Shown here piece by piece: positions 10,801-19,879 of a stretch of DNA of 64,000 nt. Numbering within the stretch: position 1 is the stretch's first letter; each line of letters begins with the position of its first letter. Below the pieces are notes generated by a model that saw only the letters and a program-made list of their open reading frames with translations, was not told the DNA's origin and ran no database searches. Origin of the DNA: Candidatus Poseidoniaceae archaeon (GTDB lineage: Archaea > Thermoplasmatota > Poseidoniia > Poseidoniales > Poseidoniaceae); NCBI GenBank assembly GCA_030747695.1, contig JASLKG010000009.1, forward strand, positions 111,858 to 175,857, in the 5' to 3' direction. The translations under genes and the position numbers were made by a program.

Positions 10801-11552
10801 TTAGATGGAATTCTTGGCTAAAGGGCGAAGATACAATACCTATAGGTGGACGATTAGGGCGAATGCTTCTTTCTGATTATGCGATGAACGATTGTGCTCC
10901 AATGGCTAGTGAGTGGCAAATTGAAAATGAAAATAGGAAAAATGTGATGATAAATCTGCCTCCATCTCCAGAAGAAGATGGTATTGAAAAAAGATTTAAA
11001 TTTACAGGAATAATTGATCGTGTAGATGCAATAATTGTCGATTATGATTTGAAGAAAAATGCAGAAATTGTACCTTTAGATTTTAACACTAATCAAAAAA
11101 TCCCAGTAAGCCAATTAGTAATAATTAGAGATATTAAATCAGTTGATGGCCCACGTGACAATGGTAAAGATGCTCGTCATTTAAAGGGCTTATTTGATGA
11201 ATTACAATTGGCATTATATGCGCGCTCATGGGAGATTTGTAACCCAGGCCATAGAGTGGTAGGAGTGGGAGTAACCCAAGTTGGAATTGAAACACAAACA
11301 TGGGTCGAAATCGACCCCGATTTTGTAGAATTATTACAAGATAAATCAATTGGAACTATTACACAAAAACTTGTAAATCAATATAGAAGACCTGGAGAGG
11401 ACCACAATCCAAAATCAAATCCATTCAGAGCATGGATGAGGGAAAGAATAACCACTGCAAATCGAGTAATAGATAATGTCAAAGAGGGATTAATCCCATG
11501 TAATTGTTCAACGATTGATAGTTGCAGATCATTGAAAAGAGGTGGTTGGTGA
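7866..11552 (+). CDS. AddB/PD-(D/E)XK-type nuclease, helicase-dead partner of AddA-like protein, Fe-S staple
   Basis: SRLQAWLDCPRKAWYERHLKLG with GNVVHYVAEA; nuclease-like core; C-terminal CNCSTIDSC; no recognisable N-terminal Walker A. Stop overlaps the next ATG (TGATG). Confidence 0.7.
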   Translation: MKCISVRRDHKVQEIAVNSTAVLSMEAVEAGVGMPDWLTKSIIEDRKLMVIHPTEASRKEAIEKLHSLMNGGIVDSSHHLTLERFISLLHLDLRLPAAMEDDGVTFELTHRALSSHAKQYGFPLIQPNPQHKWTRSRTQRILALHSKIIGLLKPQYWEEDPGAMVCDQVIKKLEKERGMTHPSRVERVVFEALKISNKIPFTLRGVDGIVMLDHASSLTEIEISILGQISKLVNFHQLVNPGSHRLGFHGEYIEDIHPIRSEKELPKWIPKHTIWSPKGDQEWRSPSSNSEIFHLMVESEAQIVSALGDILSRVDGDVMIVDGDASSLQKNIKSYLNHFGIRLRGTSTPLSSSPSVSRILAIIDISRGEEAWSLNRLRDLDEQTSLPLSWELLKLKHPLHEGWSPKIHPETLVEIARSFHVLGGRGSLRRWLSTLSNAEPRIVGDENQARALEESQWWLASIARWMNSILPESDRITAMETCIGCISGQELPLPESPENPLLWFNSMLKQIDWIQLTKRDTIESNSIPGLQYLVDSISRLNQETSLSFEEDDFSEMFHNLSSNTKIPSRRGSDIGLRILNPDQALGTTSEILILSGMDSQTWSMKPPSIPWLDEISRMRLGINRPDSGLRKGRHYLRHLLNSGKTVIILDSSLEEGIEPSGPLEEWFSIISRNKSEVNLEIPPPFLSLEDWSPKFPDRAWCWRTISDVGLRLVHKVSSMEMLIDGVRTHRSGILPRDEKQRTGLALIEKRKSKALLNPNSIITAAKSELIPDQFARRTITLGAGERFRFDQSGSLVRTYDYDLIPKRTLPANSRKSPIWPHLGYHTETETTLGIDPRPIQPPSTGIELIDARIGLSPVNIKTPKIWSQSRLQAWLDCPRKAWYERHLKLGKEENIPEDLAANARGNVVHYVAEAILQAHNQDSNDLPTELNPLQEGPLKDANKAWKIVLETLIDKAPWMKRADGISAHRCRDLVGVSPIRWNSWLKGEDTIPIGGRLGRMLLSDYAMNDCAPMASEWQIENENRKNVMINLPPSPEEDGIEKRFKFTGIIDRVDAIIVDYDLKKNAEIVPLDFNTNQKIPVSQLVIIRDIKSVDGPRDNGKDARHLKGLFDELQLALYARSWEICNPGHRVVGVGVTQVGIETQTWVEIDPDFVELLQDKSIGTITQKLVNQYRRPGEDHNPKSNPFRAWMRERITTANRVIDNVKEGLIPCNCSTIDSCRSLKRGGW

Positions 11553-14500
11553 TGAAACTAAACCGCTCGCAACAACTTGGACTAGACATCGACAGACACA
11601 TTGCTTTGGATGCCGGAGCTGGAACAGGTAAGACAACGGTAATGGCGCATCGTTATCTCCAACACCTTCTGTCTCATGATCAAAGAGCAACAAGGTTACT
11701 ACCACCTGCGCCAAGAATTCCATTGAAAGGAATGGGAGCAATACGCTGCCCTGCTAGAGAGAGAACCTCTTTAGCTGCTTGGCATGGACTCTTACCGACA
11801 GAAACAGTAGCAATTACTTTCACACGTAAAGCAGCAGCTGAATTGAAAGGAAGGATTCGGCGTTTAATTGCCTCACTACGCGCAACCCCTCCAATTCAAG
11901 GAGATGACAAAGGGGTTCATGACCCTAGAATTTCAGATCAAGGAGACGTTGAGATGTTACTTTCTCTTATGGATGATGCCCCAATTTCTACAATAGATTC
12001 ATTTTTGTCATCTATAGTTTCGCCGTGGATGGGTTTGGTTTCTGAGAATCCAGCAACTGAACAGATAGATGATGAAGGCTCAATTTTACTCCGTGAAGAA
12101 GCAATTAGAACTGCTTGGCGTCTGCAAAAAGGAATAGATGGCGTAGAAGTTGGAATGCGAGGGAACATCGAACGTTTTTTACAATCTAGAGATAGATTAT
12201 CTGTAAGATTGGGGGGACAAACAGCATCTTCAACAGTAATTAGGGGCTTATTGAAAAGATCATTATTCGTTGAAGAAGCAGCAAGATCGTTAGGAAGGAA
12301 AAGCCGACAAATAAAAGCAGAAGATTTAGACTCTTTATTCCTAAGCCCAACGGTTGAAATATTGGATAATTGGTATTCAGATTTTCGTATATTAATCGAA
12401 GAGTGGGTAAATGCATGGTTAGATGGGGGCGGTCATTTTGTGTTTGGAGCAGATGTGGAAGAAGGAATGACTAGGTTCCGATATGTTCAGTATCTTTGTA
12501 CATTAGATTCAGAAGATAAAATTTGGAGATTACAATGGATATGGTTGGTCTCTCACGCCATTACGTCTCCAAGTAATCTGAACAAAATTGAATGCAAGCC
12601 ACTATACAGGGCATCACCGCCACAAGCAGAAAGATGGCCATCAGGAATATTATCAAAAACAGCAAATAAAATCATGGATTCCGATGTAAAAAATCTAATC
12701 ACCCAAACCACTGAAAATATATCAATATCAATTCGTGAAATAATGTGTACCTCAAATGCTCTATTGCTGAGAAGTATTGGACGGGCATCTTTCTTATTGA
12801 ATCCAATAATAGATGAACCAGAAGAGGTTCCAGGTCAATATGCATATCCTCCAAGATTAGAACCAGATATTGGCGAACTACCTCCTGGCAGAGCAATGAG
12901 ATTAACTACAGAATTAGAGATTGAAGTCATGCAAGATTTGTTTACAGTACATTCTGGAATACAAGATATACTCAGCCATTTGAAATCATTAGAGGGAGTT
13001 ACAGATTATGATGACATGCACCGTTATGCTGAAGATTTGTTGTTAGCTAGGTGCCCCGCAGTGTGCAGGTCTTGGTATCCCGTCAAAGTTATTGATGCTT
13101 TAGATTCGATGGAAGAACCATGGTTAGACAATCACTTGTCGAAAGCAATAATTGCTTGTGGAGACAAATCAGATGTCCATGAAGATTTGATGAGAAGAAT
13201 TAGTATTTTGAGAGAATTAAGAAGGGGCTATAGGGCATTTATAATTGACGAATATCAAGATACGAATCCGCAACACTTTCGATTGTTAGCTAGATTATGG
13301 GGGCGCCGTCATTTGGAGCCAGAGGAACAAAGAGAACCAGCCGGAGAATGGGATCCAACAGTATGTATTGTTGGCGACATGAAACAATCAATATACAGAT
13401 TTAGGCAAGCAGAAGTTACGGTAATGCGAAGAGCAGTCGAGACAATTCGCAGAATAAATACAGATGAAGGTGAATTGGAACATCGCCTCCAAGATATTAG
13501 AAGGAAAAATCAAGCAAGAGATCCTAGGCCAATTCCAGGTAAGGGCGGAGCCGGAACAGGTTTCATCCGTTCAACGGAATTACTATCACAAGATGCAAAA
13601 CGCGAAGAATGGATTTCATTTGATATGGATGACACAAAGGCGGTTTTGGAACCATCCATAATTCAGAAAAGAAGGGAAGGCCACATCGAAATGAGGACTA
13701 ATCATCGTACACTTCCTAGATTATTAAGTACAATGAATTATATTTTCCAAGATACATTTTCTAGGAGACATCACAAATTACCAGGGCCTTGGCATGCGGA
13801 AGCCCAAGACTTGAATCCAGCCCGCGAATCAAATTTAGAACCATCATTAGAATGGATTTTGCCTACGCGCACCGATAGTACAGACCCTCCTAGTGATCCG
13901 AATATAGCAATAGATCCGTTCCAACATGGAGATTCGAGTGATAGGGATTTGGCAAATCAATTAATCGGAAAACGTTTAGTTTCATTGTTGAACAATGAAA
14001 AGGTACGCGTTAAAGATGTTGCAAATAATGGTTGGAAAGAAATCGACGAAAACATAGAGAAAATTCGACCTGATGATATAATGATTTTAGTATCTTCTAG
14101 GAGTAGAATACCAGAAATATTGAGGGTATTGGAAGAACATGGAATACCTGCTGTTGCAGATAAACAAGGCGTTCTCTTGAATAGACCAGTAGTACAACCG
14201 TTAATGTCACTATTATGGCTTGCATGTTCCCCTAACGACCGGTCTGCTGCTTTTGCAGTAGGGCATTCTTGTATAGTAGGATTAGACGATTCAAAACTCA
14301 ACGACTATCTAGCAAAATCTACTGGAAATCAAATATTAGCATTAGCAGAAATCGCACCAAATAATGAAGTAAAATCTTTGCTAGAGAGAATCAATTATTT
14401 TGTTCTAAATAACGAAATACATAGTGCATTAACAGTTGCAATCGACCATTCAGATTTGTTGATAACATATCCTAGAGAAGGCGACAGACAAGATGTCAAT

Positions 14501-16336
14501 AATTGGCTTTCATTGTTTGAAAGAATACTGGAAAAAGAAGGAGATGATGCTGCTTTAGCACAATTAAGATTGAGGGAATTAGTTGCATTAGACGGAGATG
14601 GTCCAAAAAGTACGTCAGATGGAACAGGAGGAGCCGTCCAAGTCCTAACAATTCATAGTTCAAAAGGCCTCGAATCACCAGTGGTTTTGCTTTATGATAT
14701 GTTTAATGTGGGAGTTAGAGATTCTAGTTTATCATCTATGGACAATGTTTTGGTAACCCCTCAAATGATTGCTGGTAGAATACACCCTTGGAGAGGATTT
14801 AGCAAACCAGAAAGTGGTTTATGGACGCTGGCAAATATTATGGATGAAGGTCAAAGATTAGCAGAACGAAGACGCCAATTCTATGTTGCATTGACACGTG
14901 CTAGGGATCGATTAATTTTGGTAGGAGGGCCGCGAAGTAATACAACCGAATCTTCTGATGGATTTATTGAAATGCACCGCGGTAAAAGTAGACCAAATAT
15001 GGGGTATATGTTCCTAGATGGTCTTGCCCACGCTTCTATTGAAGCCGGTAATAGCGGTTGTATTTGGTCGAATCAAGGGTTAGATCAAACTGGACAGGAT
15101 TTGAAGTTGGACCCAGGGGCGTTAATTGGAACCTCCAACCTTCCAGAATCGTGTGTCAAAGGTATTGCAATTTTTCACAATCCCTCATGTTTTACATCTG
15201 TGGAACTGAAATCACCATTGCAAAGATGGAATGAAAGACTTGCTAATTTAACAGAATCAAATAGTGAAAAAGAGGAACCAAAAACTAAGCAAATAATGCA
15301 TGAAATTGGTTTACCCTCACATTCATTAGATTCTGCTTGGCGTTGCAAAAGACATCATTGGTTGACGATGCGTTTGAATTGGAGAGCAGAACCAATAAAT
15401 TACATTACAATGGAAAAAGAAGAACCCTTTTGGCCATCAGCAACAGAATTTGGATCCCTATTTCATCGATTGTTAGAAATTGGTTTACCAAATCCTGCAA
15501 AAGGATCATTGGGACTTGATAATACCTGGATTGAAAATCAACCAAATCGGTTGTTAGATTCCGATACTTTCGATGAAGTGTTGGCACAATCGTCATTTAC
15601 TGATATACAAATGACAAAAAGAGTTCGAACTAGAATGCATCACCTTGCAAAGTTGGTAGATGAGGGTATACTTGGGGAATTGACAAATGGGGGCATATTT
15701 GATGGTATGTATGTTGAAGGTTTACGCACAGAATTGCCTTTCAATTACGTGCATAATTCAGAACAGCAAATACAAAGAAAAGCATGGTCGCCAAGAGGAA
15801 TAACTAATCTCCTATGTATTGATAGTGTACGTGCAACATTCGATGGAAGAGCAGATTTGGTCTTGGCATTGAGAGATGAGCAAAACAAAGGATGGCTACA
15901 GGTGGTAGATGCCAAGACCAAAGGATGCCTTAGCGGTTATAATAGCAAATCACCATCAGAAGGCCATCCTCTGCAAATCGTGACAGATGATAAATCCCCA
16001 TATGCAACATCTGATGCCGAAAAGCAAATATTAGCTGAACACCGATTGCAATTAACATTATATTGCATTGCATTGGAAGAAAACGAATCAAAGAAACCTG
16101 AGAATCAACGCAGACAAATATTGCCTCCAGCAATATTGGTGGCGGCATCAGGGCGAATGATACGTATGCACGAAGAAGAATATTCGAAATCTAAATCAGA
16201 CCTCTCAGAATTAATTTCTTGGATGAGTTATATTTCAGCAATTGACGAAGAGACGGATCCTCCTAGTTGTACAGATCCAGAGACTTGCAAAGTTTGCTCA
16301 TTGTTGTCCGGTGATATCAAGTTGAATGGTAAATAA
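11552..16336 (+). CDS. AddA/RecB-like UvrD-family helicase-exonuclease
   Basis: DAGAGTGKTTVMAHRYL (Walker A), AITFTRKAAAELKGRIRR, AFIIDEYQDTNPQHF, VGDMKQSIYRFRQAE, LTIHSSKGLESPVVLL, RRQFYVALTRARDRLIL, and C-terminal nuclease GRADLVLALRD...LQVVDAKTK. ATG at 11552 preferred over TTG 11522. Confidence 0.85.
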   Translation: MKLNRSQQLGLDIDRHIALDAGAGTGKTTVMAHRYLQHLLSHDQRATRLLPPAPRIPLKGMGAIRCPARERTSLAAWHGLLPTETVAITFTRKAAAELKGRIRRLIASLRATPPIQGDDKGVHDPRISDQGDVEMLLSLMDDAPISTIDSFLSSIVSPWMGLVSENPATEQIDDEGSILLREEAIRTAWRLQKGIDGVEVGMRGNIERFLQSRDRLSVRLGGQTASSTVIRGLLKRSLFVEEAARSLGRKSRQIKAEDLDSLFLSPTVEILDNWYSDFRILIEEWVNAWLDGGGHFVFGADVEEGMTRFRYVQYLCTLDSEDKIWRLQWIWLVSHAITSPSNLNKIECKPLYRASPPQAERWPSGILSKTANKIMDSDVKNLITQTTENISISIREIMCTSNALLLRSIGRASFLLNPIIDEPEEVPGQYAYPPRLEPDIGELPPGRAMRLTTELEIEVMQDLFTVHSGIQDILSHLKSLEGVTDYDDMHRYAEDLLLARCPAVCRSWYPVKVIDALDSMEEPWLDNHLSKAIIACGDKSDVHEDLMRRISILRELRRGYRAFIIDEYQDTNPQHFRLLARLWGRRHLEPEEQREPAGEWDPTVCIVGDMKQSIYRFRQAEVTVMRRAVETIRRINTDEGELEHRLQDIRRKNQARDPRPIPGKGGAGTGFIRSTELLSQDAKREEWISFDMDDTKAVLEPSIIQKRREGHIEMRTNHRTLPRLLSTMNYIFQDTFSRRHHKLPGPWHAEAQDLNPARESNLEPSLEWILPTRTDSTDPPSDPNIAIDPFQHGDSSDRDLANQLIGKRLVSLLNNEKVRVKDVANNGWKEIDENIEKIRPDDIMILVSSRSRIPEILRVLEEHGIPAVADKQGVLLNRPVVQPLMSLLWLACSPNDRSAAFAVGHSCIVGLDDSKLNDYLAKSTGNQILALAEIAPNNEVKSLLERINYFVLNNEIHSALTVAIDHSDLLITYPREGDRQDVNNWLSLFERILEKEGDDAALAQLRLRELVALDGDGPKSTSDGTGGAVQVLTIHSSKGLESPVVLLYDMFNVGVRDSSLSSMDNVLVTPQMIAGRIHPWRGFSKPESGLWTLANIMDEGQRLAERRRQFYVALTRARDRLILVGGPRSNTTESSDGFIEMHRGKSRPNMGYMFLDGLAHASIEAGNSGCIWSNQGLDQTGQDLKLDPGALIGTSNLPESCVKGIAIFHNPSCFTSVELKSPLQRWNERLANLTESNSEKEEPKTKQIMHEIGLPSHSLDSAWRCKRHHWLTMRLNWRAEPINYITMEKEEPFWPSATEFGSLFHRLLEIGLPNPAKGSLGLDNTWIENQPNRLLDSDTFDEVLAQSSFTDIQMTKRVRTRMHHLAKLVDEGILGELTNGGIFDGMYVEGLRTELPFNYVHNSEQQIQRKAWSPRGITNLLCIDSVRATFDGRADLVLALRDEQNKGWLQVVDAKTKGCLSGYNSKSPSEGHPLQIVTDDKSPYATSDAEKQILAEHRLQLTLYCIALEENESKKPENQRRQILPPAILVAASGRMIRMHEEEYSKSKSDLSELISWMSYISAIDEETDPPSCTDPETCKVCSLLSGDIKLNGK

Positions 16337-16337
16337 T

Positions 16338-16949
16338 TCAGACTTGGCCAAGCATAACTAAAGTGCCTGGAAAGCAATCATTCCCAGCAACTTGAGTCAT
16401 CTTTATCTTGGAAAATCCAGCCGCAATCATGCCCTGTTTCCATTGCTCAATCGAAAGAGTAGTCATGTGTACGCCAACATGTTCGGGCCAATTCAAAGAA
16501 TCTGGATTTTCTAGATAATGATCAACCCCTGCAACTAACCACCCGCCATCATTCAACCATTCATCATGTATTGATTTTAACATTTCAAGGGGCCGTTTTA
16601 GATAGTACAAAAATTCCATTGAGTGGACAAAGTCAAATTTTTGTTCTGGCTTCCATTCAGGTAGCAAACCGTAATGATATTGACATACTGAATCAATTGA
16701 TTTCGCTTTACTAACCATTTCTGGAGCACCATCAATACCTTGAGCATTTTTGGCACCAAGCCCTTTCAATTTTCTTACCACCCATCCATTACCACATCCT
16801 AAATCAATTGCAGAGAAACCATCAGGTAATTTTGGTAATATCATATCGAGCATATGACCAACAGAAGCCGCATGACCACGTTCCATACCCTCGTCTTTAC
16901 CTAACTGGGCCCATTCATGAAAGACATCAACAGCAGGTCTAGGTTGCAT
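16338..16949 (-). CDS. Class I SAM-dependent methyltransferase
   Basis: FSAIDLGCGNGWVVRKLKGLGAKNAQGIDGAPEMVSKAK (motif I and following). Confidence 0.75.
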   Translation of the reverse strand: MQPRPAVDVFHEWAQLGKDEGMERGHAASVGHMLDMILPKLPDGFSAIDLGCGNGWVVRKLKGLGAKNAQGIDGAPEMVSKAKSIDSVCQYHYGLLPEWKPEQKFDFVHSMEFLYYLKRPLEMLKSIHDEWLNDGGWLVAGVDHYLENPDSLNWPEHVGVHMTTLSIEQWKQGMIAAGFSKIKMTQVAGNDCFPGTLVMLGQV

Positions 16950-17028
16950 AAATAGCGGTAACGGACTAGGTAAAAAATCGTATTGAATTAATCATAAAGT
17001 CAAAGCGTCTAATACTAGTGCGCCCATT

Positions 17029-17988
17029 ATGTTGGATTTGGAAACCACGATAGATGACGTTTTGTATCCAGAAATTGATGCCAATGAAACAGGGATTTTG
17101 CAAGTTAGTGAATTGCACACAATTAGTTGGGAAAGGACCGGTAATCCAAATGGGATGCCGGTAGTAGTAATTCATGGCGGCCCAGGGGGAGGAAGCCAAC
17201 CCTCCTACAGGCGATATTTCAATCCCCAAAAATTTGACATCATACAATTCGATCAACGTGGTTGCGGGCAGTCTACACCATATGCAGAACTTGTAGATAA
17301 TAACACACAAGCCTCAGTGTCGGATTTAGAATCTTTAAGGAAACATCTTGGACATGAGAATTGGCATGTATTTGGTGGTTCATGGGGCTCAACGTTGTCA
17401 TTAATCTACGCACAATCACACCCAAAACGTGTATTGAGCTTGACGTTACGTGGCATTTTTATGTGTAGGAAAAGTGAATTACATTGGTTTTACCAAGATG
17501 GTGCAAGCCATATTTTCCCTGATGCCTTTGAACCATACAAACAACATATCCCTCCTTCTGAACAATCAGATTTGATTAGCGCATATTATCGCCGATTAAC
17601 TAGTGATGATATAGAAGTCAGAAGAGCTGCAGCACAACAATGGACTCGTTGGGAAATGGCAACAAGCAGATTATTCCCAGACCCAAGCTATGTTGAGAAA
17701 GCAGCAGATTTAGATTTTGCAGTAGCATTTGCCCGTATTGAATGCCACTACTTCATCAACGAAATTTTTGTCGAAGAAGCATACATTTTGAATCACATCG
17801 AAACCATCCAACAAATACCAACAACAATTGTGCAAGGAAGGTATGATCTTGTATGTCCTGTAAGGAGCGCTTGGGAATTGCATAAAGAAATGCCAAATAG
17901 TACTCTTATCATTGTACCAGACGCAGGCCATTCGATGGGAGAAGTTAGCATTGCACGACATTTGGTTGAAGCAACTGACGCGCTTTGA
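17029..17988 (+). CDS. pip: Proline iminopeptidase (alpha/beta hydrolase, S33)
   Basis: VVIHGGPGGGSQPSYRRYFNPQKFDIIQFDQRGCGQSTP, GGSWGSTLSLIYAQ, ARIECHYF. Confidence 0.92.
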   Translation: MLDLETTIDDVLYPEIDANETGILQVSELHTISWERTGNPNGMPVVVIHGGPGGGSQPSYRRYFNPQKFDIIQFDQRGCGQSTPYAELVDNNTQASVSDLESLRKHLGHENWHVFGGSWGSTLSLIYAQSHPKRVLSLTLRGIFMCRKSELHWFYQDGASHIFPDAFEPYKQHIPPSEQSDLISAYYRRLTSDDIEVRRAAAQQWTRWEMATSRLFPDPSYVEKAADLDFAVAFARIECHYFINEIFVEEAYILNHIETIQQIPTTIVQGRYDLVCPVRSAWELHKEMPNSTLIIVPDAGHSMGEVSIARHLVEATDAL

Positions 17989-18020
17989 ATAGTCCATCCA
18001 ATCATAGTTCTATGTGCATG

Positions 18021-18037
18021 TCAAGCCGTCGGCTTGA
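18021..18037 (+). other. Hairpin TCAAGCC-GTC-GGCTTGA
   Basis: Perfect 7-bp inverted repeat, 3-nt loop, extendable outward with G-T pairs. Confidence 0.75.
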
Positions 18038-18063
18038 TATGTAGTGCCAATGTGGGTCAGGGT

Positions 18064-18078
18064 GAAGGCGTAGCCTTC
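18064..18078 (+). other. Hairpin GAAGGC-GTA-GCCTTC directly before GGTGAG and start codon
   Basis: Perfect 6-bp inverted repeat, 3-nt loop. Confidence 0.75.
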
Positions 18079-18079
18079 G

Positions 18080-19027
18080 GTGAGTAATATGTCTGAGGAT
18101 GGCACAATCACACCCGAGGTAAAAATCAAAGATCTCGAAGAGCGTTTAGAGGAAGAAACAGACCGCCTTCTGAAACTTTATGCGGCCTATGAGCAGCAAG
18201 AAAAAGAGTTACTAGATACTAAAGCTGAAGTTGAAGTTTTAGAAAAGGAAATCGTTGAAAGAGAAATCGAAAAAGAAGGCCTTTCCGCATTATTAACTGA
18301 AAAGGATGTTAGAATCCGAGATTTAGAATTAAAAGCATCAAAGACTGGCAAACAGGTTGAGCATTTGGAACCAGAATTGCAAAAGATGGAAGAAAAGTAT
18401 GCCCGGGAAAAGGATAGACTTGGAAAGGTATTCTCAATTGCAGAAGAATTAGATAACGATCTTCGTTTGGCAGTAGTTGAATTACAAACTAGAGATGGAT
18501 GGTACATGGACCATATGTCTCTCTTTGAAGATTTGAATAAAGCAATAAAGCAACGCTATGAGATGATTGAGGCAGCCGTAGAAGCCGAAAGACAGTCACA
18601 ACACATGGGCCGTGCAATAGAAGAACGCGTTGAAGAAATGGTAGAAGCACGCGCTGCTGAAATGACAATTGAAGAAGCAACTGATATTGATACAACTGAA
18701 GCAGCAGCAGTAGCAGCAGCTGCTGAAAATGCAGATGAAGATGGGGGCGATGACGACGAGTGGAAGTGGTCTGAGAGTGTGTTACAGGGCGTAATGGATA
18801 AAAATGGCATTACAGATAGAGATGCATTTATCGAATTCGCAAAATCCTACGATATGGATGGAAATCAATATCTGAAGGGTTCTGAACTTGGCGCTGCAGC
18901 TGCAGATTTTGTAAATGAATCCTCCACTGAAGCACCGGCAGAAGAAGCACCGGCAGAAGAAGCACCAGCAGAAGAAGCACCAGCGGAAAGTTGGGGCGAC
19001 GGTGTTGATCCTTGGGAAGACCAGTAG
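18080..19027 (+). CDS. Coiled-coil protein with C-terminal EF-hand-like loop and APAEE repeats
   Basis: Long heptad-rich N-terminal half; SYDMDGNQYLKGSELG EF-hand-like loop; (APAEE)n tail. Start is GTG 18080 or ATG 18089. Confidence 0.6.
   Translation: MSNMSEDGTITPEVKIKDLEERLEEETDRLLKLYAAYEQQEKELLDTKAEVEVLEKEIVEREIEKEGLSALLTEKDVRIRDLELKASKTGKQVEHLEPELQKMEEKYAREKDRLGKVFSIAEELDNDLRLAVVELQTRDGWYMDHMSLFEDLNKAIKQRYEMIEAAVEAERQSQHMGRAIEERVEEMVEARAAEMTIEEATDIDTTEAAAVAAAAENADEDGGDDDEWKWSESVLQGVMDKNGITDRDAFIEFAKSYDMDGNQYLKGSELGAAAADFVNESSTEAPAEEAPAEEAPAEEAPAESWGDGVDPWEDQ
18928..18988 (+). repeat. 15-nt tandem repeat (about 4 copies, gaagcaccRgcagaa) encoding APAEE
   Basis: Direct reading: gaagcaccggcagaagaagcaccggcagaagaagcaccagcagaagaagcaccagcgga. 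Confidence 0.85.
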
Positions 19028-19879
19028 GTGAGCCAATTGGCCCTTTTAGCCCGTGGTGGCTTAATACCGGTTATTACACCCACAGTGATGGGAATTGGTT
19101 TTATTTTAGTTGGCTGGTTTGTGGATCCATTGTATGGAATTGCTCCAGGACTGGGAATAATAAACCTCATAATTGCAGCCTTTTTTGCCAATTTCTGGCG
19201 AGATCCAGATAGACCAATTCCTCGAGATAATGGTGTAATAGTATCTTCAGCTGATGGGCATGTTATGTTTGTAAAAAGGGAACGTGCAATCGGACGAAGA
19301 CCTTCAAATGAAGAAATAGAAAATTCAGATTACGATGAATTAACTGGAAATTGGCATAATGAATCATGCGAAAATCCGCTATCATTTACAACTGAACAAA
19401 GATTTGAAGCTGTACCTGAGGGCGAAGAATCTAGTAATGATGTATGGAGAGTTGCAGTATTTATGAGCCCATTAGATGTTCATGTAAATCGTTCACCAAT
19501 CGCTGGCGAACTGTTCCAAATGGAACACAGAGCAGGCAAAGGACGGCGTAGAGGGCCATTTTTACCTGCTTACAAAAAGGAGAGCGAATATAATGAAAGA
19601 GTTCGTTCATTATTCCGTAGAGATGATGGATTGATTGTAGAGGTCACTCAAATATCAGGAGCACTTGCTCGTACAATAATACCTTGGGTTAGTGAAGGTG
19701 CAATATTACGAAGAGGTGAGCGTTACGGTATGATAAGACTAGGTAGCCGTGTAGATCTTAGAGTTCCGGCAATCAAATTCACACCAACTGTGATAGGGGC
19801 AGATGCAGAATCTACGAAATATCCAAAAGGCCAGTTTGTTAAGGCTGGTTCAACAATAATATTCAGAGGTGTAAATTGA
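19028..19879 (+). CDS. Archaeal phosphatidylserine/archaetidylserine decarboxylase-like protein
   Basis: VAVFMSPLDVHVNRSPIAGELF...KNER-like YNERVRSLF...RGERYGMIRLGSRVDLRVP. Confidence 0.85.
   Translation: MSQLALLARGGLIPVITPTVMGIGFILVGWFVDPLYGIAPGLGIINLIIAAFFANFWRDPDRPIPRDNGVIVSSADGHVMFVKRERAIGRRPSNEEIENSDYDELTGNWHNESCENPLSFTTEQRFEAVPEGEESSNDVWRVAVFMSPLDVHVNRSPIAGELFQMEHRAGKGRRRGPFLPAYKKESEYNERVRSLFRRDDGLIVEVTQISGALARTIIPWVSEGAILRRGERYGMIRLGSRVDLRVPAIKFTPTVIGADAESTKYPKGQFVKAGSTIIFRGVN

Noticed and set aside
18928-18988. Possible CRISPR-like array at short tandem repeats
   Set aside because: 15-nt repeats are contiguous with no spacers and encode APAEE in frame.
18187-19191. Minus-strand ORFs opposite the coiled-coil gene (Ser/Ala/Cys-rich)
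   Set aside because: Antisense shadows of a repetitive Glu/Ala-rich coding sequence, with no independent motifs.
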